64,000 bases of DNA from Amaurobius ferox (lineage: Eukaryota > Arthropoda > Arachnida > Araneae > Amaurobiidae). The notes beneath the pieces are model-generated. The model saw only the letters and a program-made list of their open reading frames with translations. It searched no databases and was not told the origin of the DNA. The number at the start of each line of letters is the position of its first letter. Position 1 is the stretch's first letter. Location of the stretch: contig OX578140.1 in NCBI GenBank assembly GCA_951213105.1, forward strand, positions 31,656,018 to 31,720,017, in the 5' to 3' direction. Positions 24,120 through 36,412 of the stretch are shown one piece after another. Position numbers and translations under genes: made by a program.

Positions 24120-24305
24120 ACTTTCCCTGCAATATATGGAAATGTATAGGAAAAGTATTGGAGAATCGTGTCGATAATCGCAACTCGAGTTTTCGACGGA
24201 TCTAGACATTTTCGGACGTCTAGAACACAAAAATATCTTTTTAGCGTGATGCCTGTGTGTGTTTGTCTTTGCAATGTATATATCCACTCTAACTTAACTC
24301 TCCTC
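24120..24305 (-). mobile_element. Family B element, 3' end only (B2)
   Basis: Begins with the ACTTTCCCTGCA terminal hairpin, then AACTCGAGTTTTCGACGGATC and the GTGTGTTTGTCTTTG tract, and stops at ATCCACTCTAAC. Matches the last 190 bases of the family B units at 54.6-57.6 kb. Confidence 0.7.
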
Positions 24306-25147
24306 TTAGTTCTTGAGATAGAACGTCCACGTACAGACATCGCTTTGAAACATTATATTTTAGTTCAGGGATGCCCAAAACATATAAATATGTTGGAAAA
24401 TCGAACTCAAATGCTCGACCTCATCATAATACTGTCCCTATGCTTTTGACTGCCTGAAAATTTATCAAATTCATTCGCATAGTTTTCCGAATTATTTCGC
24501 ACTCATGTGCGGCAGTTTGTGAAACATTTGTTTAAAACAATATTCAAAGAAAAAAGTATTTAATTTATATTTTGTCGCCAAGAGCTTTTTTATAAAAGTT
24601 TATTTTATGCAACACGTTCTCGTGTAGTTTTAAGTTTTTCTTACTTTTTTTCTTGGCGCATTTTCCAACTACTTTAAAAGCCAATAAACTTTGGTTTTAA
24701 CATCTGACTTTACTTTCCAAAGAAGTTATATCGTTAATTTACATCCACCGAGATCGAATTTATTACGTTTCTGTTTACTTTGCTTTTCAGAAATCCAATT
24801 TACAAATGGAATTCTTTAGAATTTTTATCGATTTGAATCAAAAACGATACTGTGTTGAAACGCCTTTCACAAAACTTTACTCTTTGACGACTTATGTAAG
24901 CGTATCTTTTTTTGTGTTTTATTCTGGATATTTTTACTGTTATTTATCGTTTTCTGTATAAAGAGCAACACCTAAAGATATCGTTAAAATATAAATAAAA
25001 TGCTTGAACACTGATGTGAATCAAAACAATATGAGTAATCAAATGAATTTATATTCGTACATTCAAATTTTTAAAATCTCTTATACCCAATAGATAGTTT
25101 ACTCTACAGACTAACAAATTTGGATTTTGTTGTAAAAAAATAAATAA
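24306..25147. other. Mostly unassigned; holds one of a pair of dispersed repeats
   Basis: The segment 24600-24870 (CAACTACTTTAAAAGCCAAT AAACTTTGG, then ATCGTTAATTTACATCCACC and CGAATTTATTACGTTTCTG) matches 28740-29000 in the same orientation with moderate divergence. It includes an AATAAA. The rest is unassigned. Confidence 0.6.
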
Positions 25148-25689
25148 ACAAAATATCTGATGAGGGTAGCATAAGACTTTCCCTACATATTGCAATAATT
25201 TTATTTCTTTCAATGCGAACTAATGATATAAAAGATCCACAACGTTGAATTGTACATTAATATTTGGCACATTTATGAATGACAACATGTAAAACGATTT
25301 TGAAGTACCACATTCTTATATTTCGTGCAAATCTAGCTTGACAATTTAAAATATTACTGGCATCCGCTAAAAATATGATCCATATATTAATAGATTCTAA
25401 TAAATAATCCATAAATTTGCCATCATTTTAGTTAATTTAGTATCGTTTTGGTACTCAAAAAATTGACAAGTTGGCGATATTTTCCCAAATTAGTCGTGAA
25501 GGTTGCCAACTTTATCGCCCAGCGTAACATACAGGCAAACAAGCAGAAATAAGGGCTTTTCTGATACATAAAATAAATCCTAAGAATAATGTTAACAAAT
25601 TTATCGCATCATGTTGCCGATGAAAAGTTAACATATTTCATGATACTTACACATTTTAATTTTATGTAATTTTTTTTATAAATTTATCC

Positions 25690-26192
25690 TGCGGCAGCAA
25701 AGACATCTATCAAAGATGCCACACGAGCCAAACCCGAATTATAAGAACAGAGGGGGAGCTAGCTTTTGCTCAGTGATTATAATGTCGGTCTGCGAAGCAT
25801 CAGGTCCCTGGTTCGGGACCACGGCGACGCCAAATCGCCACAATGATGACTGGACGTTTGAAAAAGCGCAACCTTCCTTTCCAACGACTTCGCCTCTCAG
25901 CACGAGATGGCAGCACCACAAGGAGTCAGAAGCCTTGACACTCCCTTCCTGGTTGACCACGACTGTCCGTCACGCCGAGGCAACACGCCTCCCGGCCCTG
26001 ACGTCACGCCTCTCGGCCTCCTCATCAGCGAGGGGAGTGTGCGGCAGCAAAGACATCTATCAAAGATGCCACACGAGCCAAACCCGAATTATAAGAACAG
26101 AGGAGGAGCTAGCTTTTGCTCAGTGATTATAATGTCGGTCTTCGAATCATCAGGTCCCTGGTTCGGGACCACGGCGACGCCAAATCGCCACA
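25690..26192 (+). mobile_element. TRIM-like miniature LTR element (or tRNA-headed dimer), 503 bp
   Basis: Two near-identical 153-bp direct repeats (25690-25842 and 26040-26192) start TGCGGCAGC and end CGCCACA, i.e. TG...CA. They flank 197 bases that start with a TGG-containing stretch (ATGATGACTGGACG) and end with purine-rich GCGAGGGGAGTG directly before the second repeat, like a polypurine tract. The bases ATCC occur on both sides, a 4-bp target duplication inside element C. Known TRIMs have just this form. Each repeat also holds a tRNA-like sequence, which is unusual for an LTR; the rival reading is a SINE dimer. Confidence 0.6.
25757..25830 (+). ncRNA. tRNA-like pol III promoter sequence in the first 153-bp repeat
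   Basis: TGCTCAGTGATTATAATG resembles a tRNA D-arm/box A and TGGTTCGGGACC resembles box B, about 46 bases apart, with GTCGGTCTGCGAAGCATCAG between as a worn anticodon arm. The same sequence is at 26107-26180. Arms do not pair well, so this is tRNA-derived, not a working tRNA. Confidence 0.5.
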
Positions 26193-26960
26193 ATCCTAAG
26201 ATGTGCTGTATCTTAAAACCAGTTCATGCTAGTGTTTGTTCTAAAGTGTATGTCATTCGATTTCTAAAGAAAATATACGTATATGACATGATTACTTATT
26301 TAACAATATTGAAAGTTCTAATTTTTTTATGATATTTCAAAAATTCATTCGAAAATTTGGAGATCGAACATTCAATTCAATTTTCATTGATTCAATTTTC
26401 GATCGAACATTCGATCGTGTTCAAAATGAATGAAGTTCCAGAATTCACTGATTATAATAATCGTGTCAAATTCCTTTCAGAGCGCTTCATTTGTTCGTGA
26501 GATGTCGGGTCTACAAACTCACGTACACACACATTAACATACTTACAAAGTAGCACACATACAGCAGCATACAGAAATACAAATATCACATAGATAGTCG
26601 CTTAACATTCGATTCAAGTTCTGGAATACTTGAAACGAGCTTTTCCGTCAAAAACTCGAATTTGAATTTTCAATTTCGTCAGTTTTCATTACATTATGAT
26701 ATGTAGAGAAAATAAAAATAACTCAACTCGACTTTTACTCTACTTTCATATTTCCATAGTATTAGATCTATTTTTATCATAATCAGTAATGAAAAACACA
26801 AAATATAACTTTATTTTTATTGAATTTGGTACACACGCTGCCTCTTTTGAACATTCTCGTAGAAATTCTTTTAAATTTTTTTTTTCAAATTGGCAACAAA
26901 TCTGGCAATTTCAGTAATTTGTATGCACTTGGCTGATCTATGCTACTATCTTTCTATAGT

Positions 26961-27885
26961 AAAAAATCTGATGTGGGCAACACATGACTTTCCTTATATA
27001 ATGTAATGAATTTACTACTTTTACAGTAAAAACATAGGTTTTTCTTATAGTAGATATAATATTCTTTCCAAGATATTGAATTTTCGACAATTCGTCGTCA
27101 TTTTCATTGATTTAACGTCATTTTTATCCATTTGGCGAGATTTTCGTTAATTTGGCAACATTTCAAAAAGTCGCCAAGTTGGCAATATTCTGCCAAATTC
27201 GTCGCCAAAATCTCGCCAAGTGTTATGGACGAAGAAATAAGTTATGCTTACAGCAGATAAATGACTATTGGCGTTCAAATACAAAAGTATTACTTAAAGT
27301 ATCTTTTTCCATGATCGGAACGAGCTAGATCCACGAGAATGATGTCACCCAATTTATCGCATGGTATTACATATGAAAAGTGAATATGTTTCTCAATAGG
27401 AAATATTTTTTTTTATTTTATATGACTTTTTGATAATTTTTTGAAAAATGTACAATGTCTCGAGAACAGTTCATGTTAGCGTTCTAAAATTTATGTCAAT
27501 CGTCTTCTAATGAAAAATTACATAAGAAATGTCTATTTGCGTAACTTTATTAGCGGTTTTGATTTTTTGACGATTTTTTCAAAATTTCATTCGAAAATTT
27601 AGGGGGGTTCTGAACATTCGATTGCGTATAAAAACAATGGGCTTCCAGTGTTTATGAATTGTGATTTTTGTACCAAATTTTGTTCGAATCGGTCCATTCG
27701 TTCGTCAGTTATCGTCTCCACAGACTCACTGACACACACACACACACACACACAGACATCACTTCAAAAATGTTTGATTTGTGAGCAGGGATGCTTGAAA
27801 AGTGCTCTCCCGTCGAAAACTCGAATTCAAATTTTCGACCCTGTCACAATACTTTCCTTATACATTATGTATAAAAGGAAAGTAA
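26961..27885 (+). mobile_element. Family A element, copy A4, full length
   Basis: Conserved 5' end (AAATCTGATGTGGGCAACAC), internal hairpin with TTGGCGA/TCGCCAA words at 27131-27225, the block ATGATGTCACCCAATTTATC, the CACTGACACACACA microsatellite near 27730, and the 3' hairpin ACTTTCCTTATA/TATAAAAGGAAAGT. At 925 bases this is a good reference copy of the family. Non-coding. Confidence 0.8.
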
Positions 27886-28739
27886 AAAAACTAAAAAAAA
27901 TCTAGCTGCAGTTGCAGCTGTTGCTGGCAAAAGGCTATAATGTTTTTCTTTAGATGCTGGTGCTGTTTTATGACATCGAATGATTACTACATTTTGCATG
28001 ATAGTTAAGCATTTAGTGCCATGTTTCAACTCTTATTTAGACCACAACTGAATGGATAACTACAATTTTTAAGGCAATGTTATATTGAAAATTGCTTTTT
28101 CTAGTTGTTGCGAACTAACAAAATTTCCTCCTAGCAAATCAGTTAATTTTCACTGAACAGAGATGCACTTTTTAGTATGGAACAGATTATTGTAATTATA
28201 TTTTTATTGTAATTATATTGTAATTATATTATAATTATATTTTTGATTCTATGGGTTTAATTTCAGCAGTCTTGGTGTCTTTCGTCAGGTGGGCACTAGA
28301 GATATACGCGCAGTAGCTACTAACATTCCTGAGTAGCGGGCGAATCCCCAATGGCTGCTTCACTAATTTCCATCCGAATGCTTTTGAGGTCAGGACAATT
28401 GCAAGAAAAAATATGTTTTCCAAAAACAGAATCGTCTGGTTATCAAAGATTTCAAGTTACACGAAATTTTGATTCCAAATGGAACACTGAATTTAACCCA
28501 AAAAAAGGAAATTTCATTTTGAAAATTATAATTAAAATTAAAAAACTATAACGATTGTTTTTAATATATGAATAACTATTTAAAATATTTACATTAAATA
28601 TGCATTTTTTTATTTTATAACATAGAGTCAAAGGAGCTTCAATTCAAAAGGTACAAACGCTCGGAATTTAATTTAGATTTATCGTCATTATCGTTTATGG
28701 GTTTTCCCATAAAATTTTATTCCGTGCATGTCGCCTTCA

Positions 28740-29000
28740 AAGTTTTCTCCAAGTTTTTTTTCTCTCATAAATTATCATTCCCAGCACTCTTCTCAACTAC
28801 TTTAAAAGTCAATAAACTTTGATCGTAACTTCATAGTCTGTTCTCCATCCAAGTTTTATCGTTAATTTACACCCACTTCTCCGAATTTATTACATTTCTG
28901 TTTACTTTGGTTTTCGAAAATTCAATTTATATACAGAATTCTTCAGAAATTCCATCGAATTCAATCGAATATGATACAGTGCTCAAACTTTTCCTTAAAA
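28740..29000 (+). repeat. Dispersed repeat, partner of 24600-24870
   Basis: Shares CTCAACTACTTTAAAAGTCA, TTATCGTTAATTTACACCCA and CGAATTTATTACATTTCTG with the other copy, in order and spacing. Origin unknown; both copies contain AATAAA, so a retroposed 3' end is possible. Confidence 0.6.
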
Positions 29001-30078
29001 AATAAACCTTGTCGTTCGATGATATATTTAAGGTTGTAGTGTTTCTATTTCTGTGTGTTATGTTTCTATTTCTTTCGCAGTAAAAAATCAAATTCGGTTT
29101 TCTACTGCCTTTGGTTCGTTGTAAAAATATTCACTGTGAGAGTTGCTGGAAGGAAAGCTGAGAGAAGTCAATTGTTTTTTAGGACACACAAAGTTTCCCG
29201 AATCCAAAAATGCCATTCACAAGAAATTTTCTAGAGTCGCAAATGCACACAATTTCTTTCCGAGAGCTGCAAAACCCACCTGTAGCCAGCAAGCTCATTC
29301 TTTGGCTTCCAAATCACTAGGTACCAGGGACCTTATTCCAAACTTTGCCGTTCGTAGTTCTGCGTCGATCGATAGAGGGCGCTCCTATAGCGGAACTACA
29401 AAGGATATTGCATTTGCAATAGTGTTTGTCACGCATGCATTACGAGGAACGCATGCATTGTGTTTTTTTTTTACAATTTTCATTTCTTTGGTTTAAGTTT
29501 TAACTAATTTCTTCTTAACTAACAGCTCTACCATTTCATGCAAAATGCTCCCAACATCATAAATTCAAACATTCATCTTCATCTTCTTAATAAACTTTTA
29601 AAATTGCCTTAAAGTTAATAAAATTAATTTCTATAGTTGTAAACAGTTCACTAAAGAATATAAGTAGGTGCATCAAAGCAGAGTTTTATCATAAAGCAGG
29701 ATTTTAAAAGTAAAGCTTGATAGTGCAAATACTATGGTGCTCCATGTTCATATCATCCTATAAAGGTGCACTTTTTCTCCATGTTGATAAAACAAAATTA
29801 AACTTTCCGAAAATTTTTCTAATAACTCCCCATATCAAGAAAGCGAATTCAATTAGCCACTTCACTTTTCTCGAGTGTTCGGTTTCCTTAGGAAGTAAAC
29901 TACACCAATTATTTCTTTAGTATGGCAGTAGAACTTTTTCATGAATGAAAGTATCAAAATGAAAGAGAATTTAAGAACGTGTCTTTGTTATATCTTTCGA
30001 AACATTTTTAAAAGGTATTCAATAGTCCTTTGGAGGATAATAATGGGGGAGACTCGAAATAAAATAGAACTTATTAAT

Positions 30079-30110
<32 letters not shown>

Positions 30111-30218
30111 TATTTCCTCTTTATGTCTTAATTTCTTTTATTTTTTTGTATTTTGTAGAAAATTCTGGAATACTATATTATGAGTTACTACATACATTCT
30201 TACATTGGATTTACTAAT

Positions 30219-30221
30219 TTA

Positions 30222-30310
<89 letters not shown>

Positions 30311-30335
30311 CTTGTATATATATATATATATATAT
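30219..30335. repeat. (TA)n microsatellite
   Basis: About 90 bases of pure TA, a TTTCTTG break, then about 24 more bases of TA. Confidence 0.95.
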
Positions 30336-30440
30336 GTGTATTAGAAAAATGAAATAATAACTAATGCCAAGTAATTAATGATAAAATAATTGAAACAATA
30401 AAATAGCCGAAACAATTAAACACGGCCACCATGACGAAAA

Positions 30441-31370
30441 AAAAATCTAATGTGGTCAGCACATGACTTTCCTTATATAATGCAATGAATTTACTACTTT
30501 TACAGCAAGAAAATAGGTTATTCTTAGATACTTATATTCTTTCCAAGATATTGAATTTTCGTCAATGAATCGTCATTTTCATTGATTTAGCGTCATTTTT
30601 ATCCATTTGGCGAGATTTTCTTTAATTTGGAAACATTTAAATTGGCCATCAAGTTGGCGACATTCCGCCAAATTCGTCGCTAAAATCTCGCCAAATGTTA
30701 TGGCCGGAGAAATAAGTTATTCTTACAGCAGATAAATGACTATTGGCGTTCAAATACAAAAGCATTACTCAAAGTATCTGTCGTCATGAATGGAACGAGC
30801 TAGATCCACGAGAATGATGTCTCCAAATTTATCGCATTGGTATTACATATGAAAAGTGAACATATTTCTCAATAGGAAATATATATTTTTTTTTATATTA
30901 CTTTTGATAATTTTTTGAAAAATGCGCAATATCTCAACGATTCATGTTAGCGTTCTAAAATTTATGTCACTCGTTTTCTAATGAAGAATTACATAAGAAA
31001 TGTCTATTTTCGTAACTTTATTAGCGGTTTTGATTTTTTGACGATTTTTTCAAAATTTCACTCGAAAATTTAGGGGGGAGGGTTCTGAACATTCGATTGC
31101 GTATAAAAACGATAGGCTTCCAGTGTTTACGGATTGTGATTTTTGTACCAAATTTCGTTCGAGTCGGTCCATTCGTTCGTCAGTTATTGTCTCCTCAGAC
31201 TCACTGACACTCACACACACATACTTTCACACACACACACAGACATCACTTCTAAAATGTTTGATTCGTGATCAGAGATGCTTCAAACGTGCTCTTCCGT
31301 CGTAAACTCGAATTCGAATTTTCGACCCCGTCACAATACTTTCCTTATACATTATGTATATAAGGAAAGT
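30441..31370 (+). mobile_element. Family A element, copy A5, full length
   Basis: All family A parts are present from AAATCTAATGTGGTCAGCAC to the 3' hairpin; CA microsatellite at about 31200-31242. Faces copy A6 across a 400-base gap. Confidence 0.8.
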
Positions 31371-31776
31371 GAAAAGAAATAAACAGTGATCTGAGCATTC
31401 AATCTAAATTAACGCAAGCAAATGCTTGTTTCTGATACGGCGATAGGTCCGTATTATAAGTAGCACAACCCAGACTACAAGCATAAACAGAGGGTAAAGA
31501 TTGAAAAACTATTAAGAAAGCAAGTATTACCATAAACCATGAGGCAGGATTCCGGAATCCAAGTGTTAAGTACATGAAGCTAGAACTAGCTTTATGCTCC
31601 CGTCTAATCTCTTCTATGAGGACGCCAATTGTTCGAGGCTTGTCACTATATACACGACTCTTAAGTAAACTCCAGAAGAACTACACAAAAATTAAAAAGG
31701 TTTTGAGGAATTTTTGAGATTCCTAGCAAGAGAGTCATCCTTAAAGCTTAATTTAAAGTCAAAATCCACCCTTGTT
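31371..31776. other. Unassigned gap between facing A5 and A6
   Basis: 406 bases of ordinary sequence with no gene features; the two flanking elements point toward each other. Confidence 0.5.
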
Positions 31777-31901
31777 ACTTTCCTTATATACATAATGTAT
31801 AAGGAAAGTATTGTGACGGGGTCGAAAATTCGAATTCGAGTTTTCGACGGGAGAGCACGTTTCAAGCATCCCTGATCACGAATCAAACATTTTTGAGGTG
31901 A

Positions 31902-31937
<36 letters not shown>

Positions 31938-32723
31938 TATGTGTGTGTGTGTGTTAGTGGGTCTGTGGAGACGATAACTGACGAACGAATGGACCGATTC
32001 GAACCAAATTTGGTACAAAAATCACAATCTGTAAACACTGGAAGCCTATTGTTTTTATACGCAATCGAATGTTCAAAACCCCCCTGAATTTTCGAATGAA
32101 ATTTTGAAAAAATCGGCAAAAAATCAAAACCAATATTAAAGTTACGCAAATAGACATTTCTTATGTAATTTTTCATTAGAAAACGATTGACATAAATTTT
32201 AGAACGCTAACATGAACCATTCTCGAGATATTGCACATTTTTCAAAAAAATTATAAGAAATTCATATAAAATAGAAAAAAAAAATATTTCCTATTGAGAA
32301 ACATGTTCACTTTTCATATATAATATCATGCGATAAATTGGGTGACATCATTCTCGTGGATCTAGCTCATTCCATTCATGAAAAAAGATACTTTGAGTAA
32401 TACTTTTGCATTTGAACGCCAATTTATCTGCTGTAAGAACAACTTATTTCTTCGTCCATAACGCTTGGCGAGATTTTGGCGACGAAATTGGCGGAATGTC
32501 GCCAACTTGGTGACTTTTTGAAATGTTGCCAAATTAACGAAAATCTCGCCAAATGGATAAAAATGACGCTAAATCGATGAAAATGACGACTAATTGTCGA
32601 AAATTCAATATCTTGGAAAGGACATTAGTATCTACTAGAAGAAAAACCCATTTATTTTACTCTAAAAGTAGTAAATTCATTTTATTATATAAGGAAAGTC
32701 ATGTGTTGCCCACATCAGATTTT
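31777..32723 (-). mobile_element. Family A element, copy A6, full length
   Basis: 3' hairpin at 31777-31810, TG microsatellite at 31905-31952, internal hairpin at about 32465-32560, 5' end at 32690-32723. Complete at 947 bases. Confidence 0.8.
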
Positions 32724-33321
32724 ATTTATACGCAATGGTAATAGTAATAAGGTAACATTTTTCACTCCATTAATATGTTGCATTACGATCATAAGTTTTT
32801 TACTATAATTTTACTTTTATAAAATTTCATGCAGTTCAACATCTTTCTTATTTCAAATATTTAAATTCTTTTCATTTCCCATTGGAGTGAGAGAGGTTAC
32901 AATGATATCTTATCGTTGTGAATTCAATTCACAAATGAATGGTCATTTTGGAAATGTCGCCAAATTTATTGGCAAAGTAGCTCAAATTGTAGCCAAACGG
33001 GATAAACAGACAGACATATATATGCCGTTCATATATATGTTGTAACAAAACTTTGGCCTTTAAATTTCAGTTATTTCAAATAATATTTTTTTCTTTATAA
33101 ATATTATTTCATCCTACGTTTATTGATTTTTTAGATGACCAAGTAAAATCTAAAAAGAAGTCGGCAAGAAAATACTTTTAAGTAATCAGTTCAAATAATG
33201 TTTGATGATTAAATAAATCCATTATCAACACTCATTAAGGGGCTATACCACCGTTTTAAACGGTACCGTTAAGCTACTGAATAGAATTCTCTCTCAATAG
33301 TATCAGGTATTATTCCAATCT
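32724..33321. other. Unassigned AT-rich gap
   Basis: Contains a small palindrome ACCGTTTTAAACGGTACCGT near 33250. No gene seen. Confidence 0.5.
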
Positions 33322-33985
33322 AAAAAATCTGATGTGGGAAGGACATGACTTTCCCTGCAGACTCGTATTCACGTTCTCTTTATTTCCTTAATAATTCATT
33401 AAATTGAGTTTAATTGCACAAAATAACATCAATAATTACTTAAAATTACACTCAATTTGCACTTTTAATTCAATTTTGGTTCTCATTTGGTAACTGGACT
33501 TCAAAGGTAACGTATGAAAATGTGAAAACACTAAAATATCTCTAGAACCGCTAGTCCTAGTGTAATAGGGTTGACCTTGTTCTTTTCATCGTTAAAAATT
33601 ACGTATATAAAACGAGCATTTCATTGATATATTTGGGCATACGTAGGTTTTATTTTAGATTTTGATGAATTTTGTGGGGCATTTCACCAAAAAAGGCAGG
33701 TCGTCTCCTGAATCGTACCAAAATCTAATCAGCACCAGGGTCACACACAAGTGACTTACCTATCAAAATTTATGAAATTTGGTCCATTAGTTTTTAAGTT
33801 AGCGTGGATGCATACATTGCACAGACAGATGCACAGACACACAGACAGACACACATACAGACATCACTCTAAAAATGGATTTTGCGTTATCTAAAGGTCC
33901 CAAAACGTGTAAATCCGTCAAAATCCCGATTTTCGGTATGATCCCAATACGTTCCCTGCACATTACCATGTATTGCAGGAAAAGC
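33322..33985 (+). mobile_element. Family B element B1, joined head to tail to A7
   Basis: Starts AAAAAATCTGATGTGGG and has the B-type body (ACTAAAATATCTCTAGAACC, GCTAGTCCTAGTGTAAT), one copy of the AATCTAATCAGCACCAGGG module, a CAGACAGA tract at 33825-33860 and the worn terminal hairpin ending at 33985. The next base starts the 5' end of A7. Confidence 0.75.
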
Positions 33986-35246
33986 AAAAAAATCTGATGT
34001 GGGCAACACATGACTTTCCTTATATAATGCAATGAATCTTCTAGTTTCACAGTCAAAAAATAGTGTATAACATCCACGGCGCTGTGTTCTTATCGTCGAA
34101 TTGTACATTTGGCGATTTTCCGGATGACAACATGTAAAACTTAATCAACTTATACTTCGCGCAACTTTAAATAAACAATCATCAATATTGATAGCATCCT
34201 CAATAAGCGATATAGTCCATATATTAAAATGCCTTAATAATTACGTCATCAATTAGGCGCAATTTCCATTAGTTTAACATCATTTTTGCAATTTTGACGA
34301 TATTTTTGTCAATCTGGGGCGAAATATCGCCAAGGTGGAAATACTTTGCTAAATGATTCGCCAAGTTTGCCAAATGCATCACCGAGGGTTACATACAAAC
34401 GGAGAGAAGAGTATTTCTCATATACTAGAAGGTATGCCCGTCATATGACGGAAATCAGAATTTGCGAGACATTACTTTCCATTTCGCGACATTTTTATCA
34501 ATTTGGCGACATTTTTATCATTTTAGTAACATTTAAAATAGTCGCTAAGTTGGTGACGTCCCGCTAAATTTCTCGCCGAACGTTACGGACGGACGGGTAA
34601 ATGGGTTATTCTTATGGTCTACGCTTATGTTCTTCCAACATATTGAACATCTAGTCGTCATATTCATTGATTTAGCGTCATTTTTTATTAATTTGGCGAC
34701 ATTTTCGTTAATTTAGCAACATTTAAAAAGTTGCCAAGTTGGCGACATTCCGCCAAAATCTTGCCAAACGTTATGCACGGAGAAATAAGTTATTCTTGTA
34801 GCAGATAAATGACTATTAGCGTCCAAATACAAAAGTATTACCTAAATTTCTTTTCTTATGAAAGGAACTAGCTAGATCCACGAGAATGATGTCACCCAAT
34901 TTATCGCATGATATTACTTATGTAAAATGAACATATTTCACAATAGGTAATACATTTTTTTTATTTTATATGATCTTTTGATAATTTTTTTGAAAAATGT
35001 GCAATATCTCCAGAACGGTTCAAGCTAGCTTCCTAAAATTTGTGTCAATCGTTTTCTAATGAAAAATTACATAAGAAATGACTATTTGTGTAACTATATT
35101 AAACGTTTTAATTGTTTGATGATTTTTTCAAAATTTCACTCGAAAATTTAGGGGGAGGGTCGCATACTTTCACACGCACACACACACACACTTTCACACA
35201 CATACACACACACACACTTTCACACACATACACACACACACTTTCA

Positions 35247-35284
<38 letters not shown>

Positions 35285-35868
35285 TACACACAGACATTAT
35301 GAAAAGTGAACATGTTTCTCAATAGTTAATATTTTTTTTAATTTATGGGAATTTTTGATAAATTTAATTTAAAAATGTGCAATATCTCGAGAACGGTTCA
35401 TGCTAGTGTTCTAAAGTTTATGGCAATCGTTTTCTAAGGAAAAATTACATTAGAAATGTCTATTTGCGTAACTTTTTTGATGATGTTTTCAAAATTTCAC
35501 TCTACAATTTAGAGGGGGTTTTGAACATTCTATTACTTTTAAAAACAATAGGCTTCCAGTATTCACGGATTGTGACTTTTGTACCAAATTTCGTTCGAAT
35601 CGGTCCATTTGTCCGTCAGTTATCGTCTCCACAGACTCACTGACACACACATACGCACACACACACACATATACTTTCACACCCACACACATGCTTTCAC
35701 ACACACACACACTCACACACACACACATACACACACACAGACATCACCTAAAAATGTTTGATTCGTGATCAGGGATTCTTGAAACGTACTCTCCCGTCGA
35801 AAACTCGAATTCGAATTTTCGATCCAGTCACTATACTTTCCTTATACATTATGTATATAAGGAAAGTA
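33986..35868 (+). mobile_element. Family A element A7, long composite copy
   Basis: 1.88 kb, twice the usual size. The 5' third resembles family C (GGATGACAACATGTAAAACTT), followed by two rounds of A body: 34600-35290, ending in CACACA tracts, and 35298-35868, ending in the 3' hairpin. The join at about 35295 goes from CACAGACATT straight to ATGAAAAGTGAACATG, skipping parts of both. Looks like stacked or recombined copies. Confidence 0.7.
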
Positions 35869-36412
35869 ATTACATCTTTCTTCATCAATAAAGCTAAACT
35901 GAAACCAAATAAAATCTGTGATGCCACTGTTCCCAAGCTTTGCATTTTTGCAGCTAGTGATATCGATCCAGCTTCCTTCATTTGAGCAACCAATTGGAAA
36001 TATATGAGGAAGTAACTTTTCTGGAGCACATTTGGGTGGCAGACTGTCCTTGATTGTGACTTATTGGATATTTTAGTTGAATGGTAATTTGTTACTTGGA
36101 AAGTAACAACACTCTATTCCTGAATGAATTGAAACAAATTATTTTGTTTCTCATTATATTGAGAGTAGTGGCGGGTGTACTTCAAACTGATGAGCGGCAA
36201 ACAGAATTCAGGGATTATGCTTCGTAGGACTGATATAATGATAACATGCCAATAAAAATGGATGTATGCAATAAATCCTGCATTTTTAATGCAGTTACTG
36301 TGTGATCTATAAATTTAAATTAAAAATAATAGAGTATTTCACAGAAAAATCATATTTTACGAAAACGTAATATTAACATCTGTTAAATATATACATTTAT
36401 AGTAAAAATAAT
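35869..36412. other. Unassigned gap
   Basis: 544 bases without recognisable gene or repeat. Confidence 0.5.

Larger units (their letters stand above)
25148..26714 (+). mobile_element. Family C hairpin-ended element (A-related), carrying a TRIM
   Basis: A diverged relative of family A: 5' end TATCTGATGAGGGTAGCATA, a middle with TTGGCGATATTTTCCC and GCCAACTTTATCGCCC, then CCAGTTCATGCTAGTGTTTG and, near the 3' end, ACACACACATT and AAAAACTCGAATTTGAA. The 3' hairpin is worn. The TRIM at 25690-26192 splits it; the two sides join into an A-like sequence across the duplicated ATCC. Confidence 0.65.
27886..30440. other. Largely unassigned 2.5 kb with simple repeats
   Basis: Holds a TAATTATATTG run at 28193-28243, the second copy of a dispersed repeat at 28740-29000, a (CA)n(TA)n at 30080-30110, and a long (TA)n. 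A 117-codon ORF at 29143-29496 shows no family features and is not called. No host exon found. Confidence 0.5.

Noticed and set aside
25716..26332. Two long frames of 136 and 141 codons
   Set aside because: They read through the direct repeats of the TRIM-like element; the shared PHEPNPNYKNRGGASF stretch comes from the repeat, not from a conserved protein.
29143..29496. 117-codon open frame (MLEGKLREVNCFLGHTKFPE...)
   Set aside because: It has no domain, no support from neighbouring splice sites and ends in an AT-rich hydrophobic tail; length alone is not enough.
35112..35761. Thr-His-rich frames such as THTHTHTH
   Set aside because: They are translations of CA microsatellites inside family A elements.
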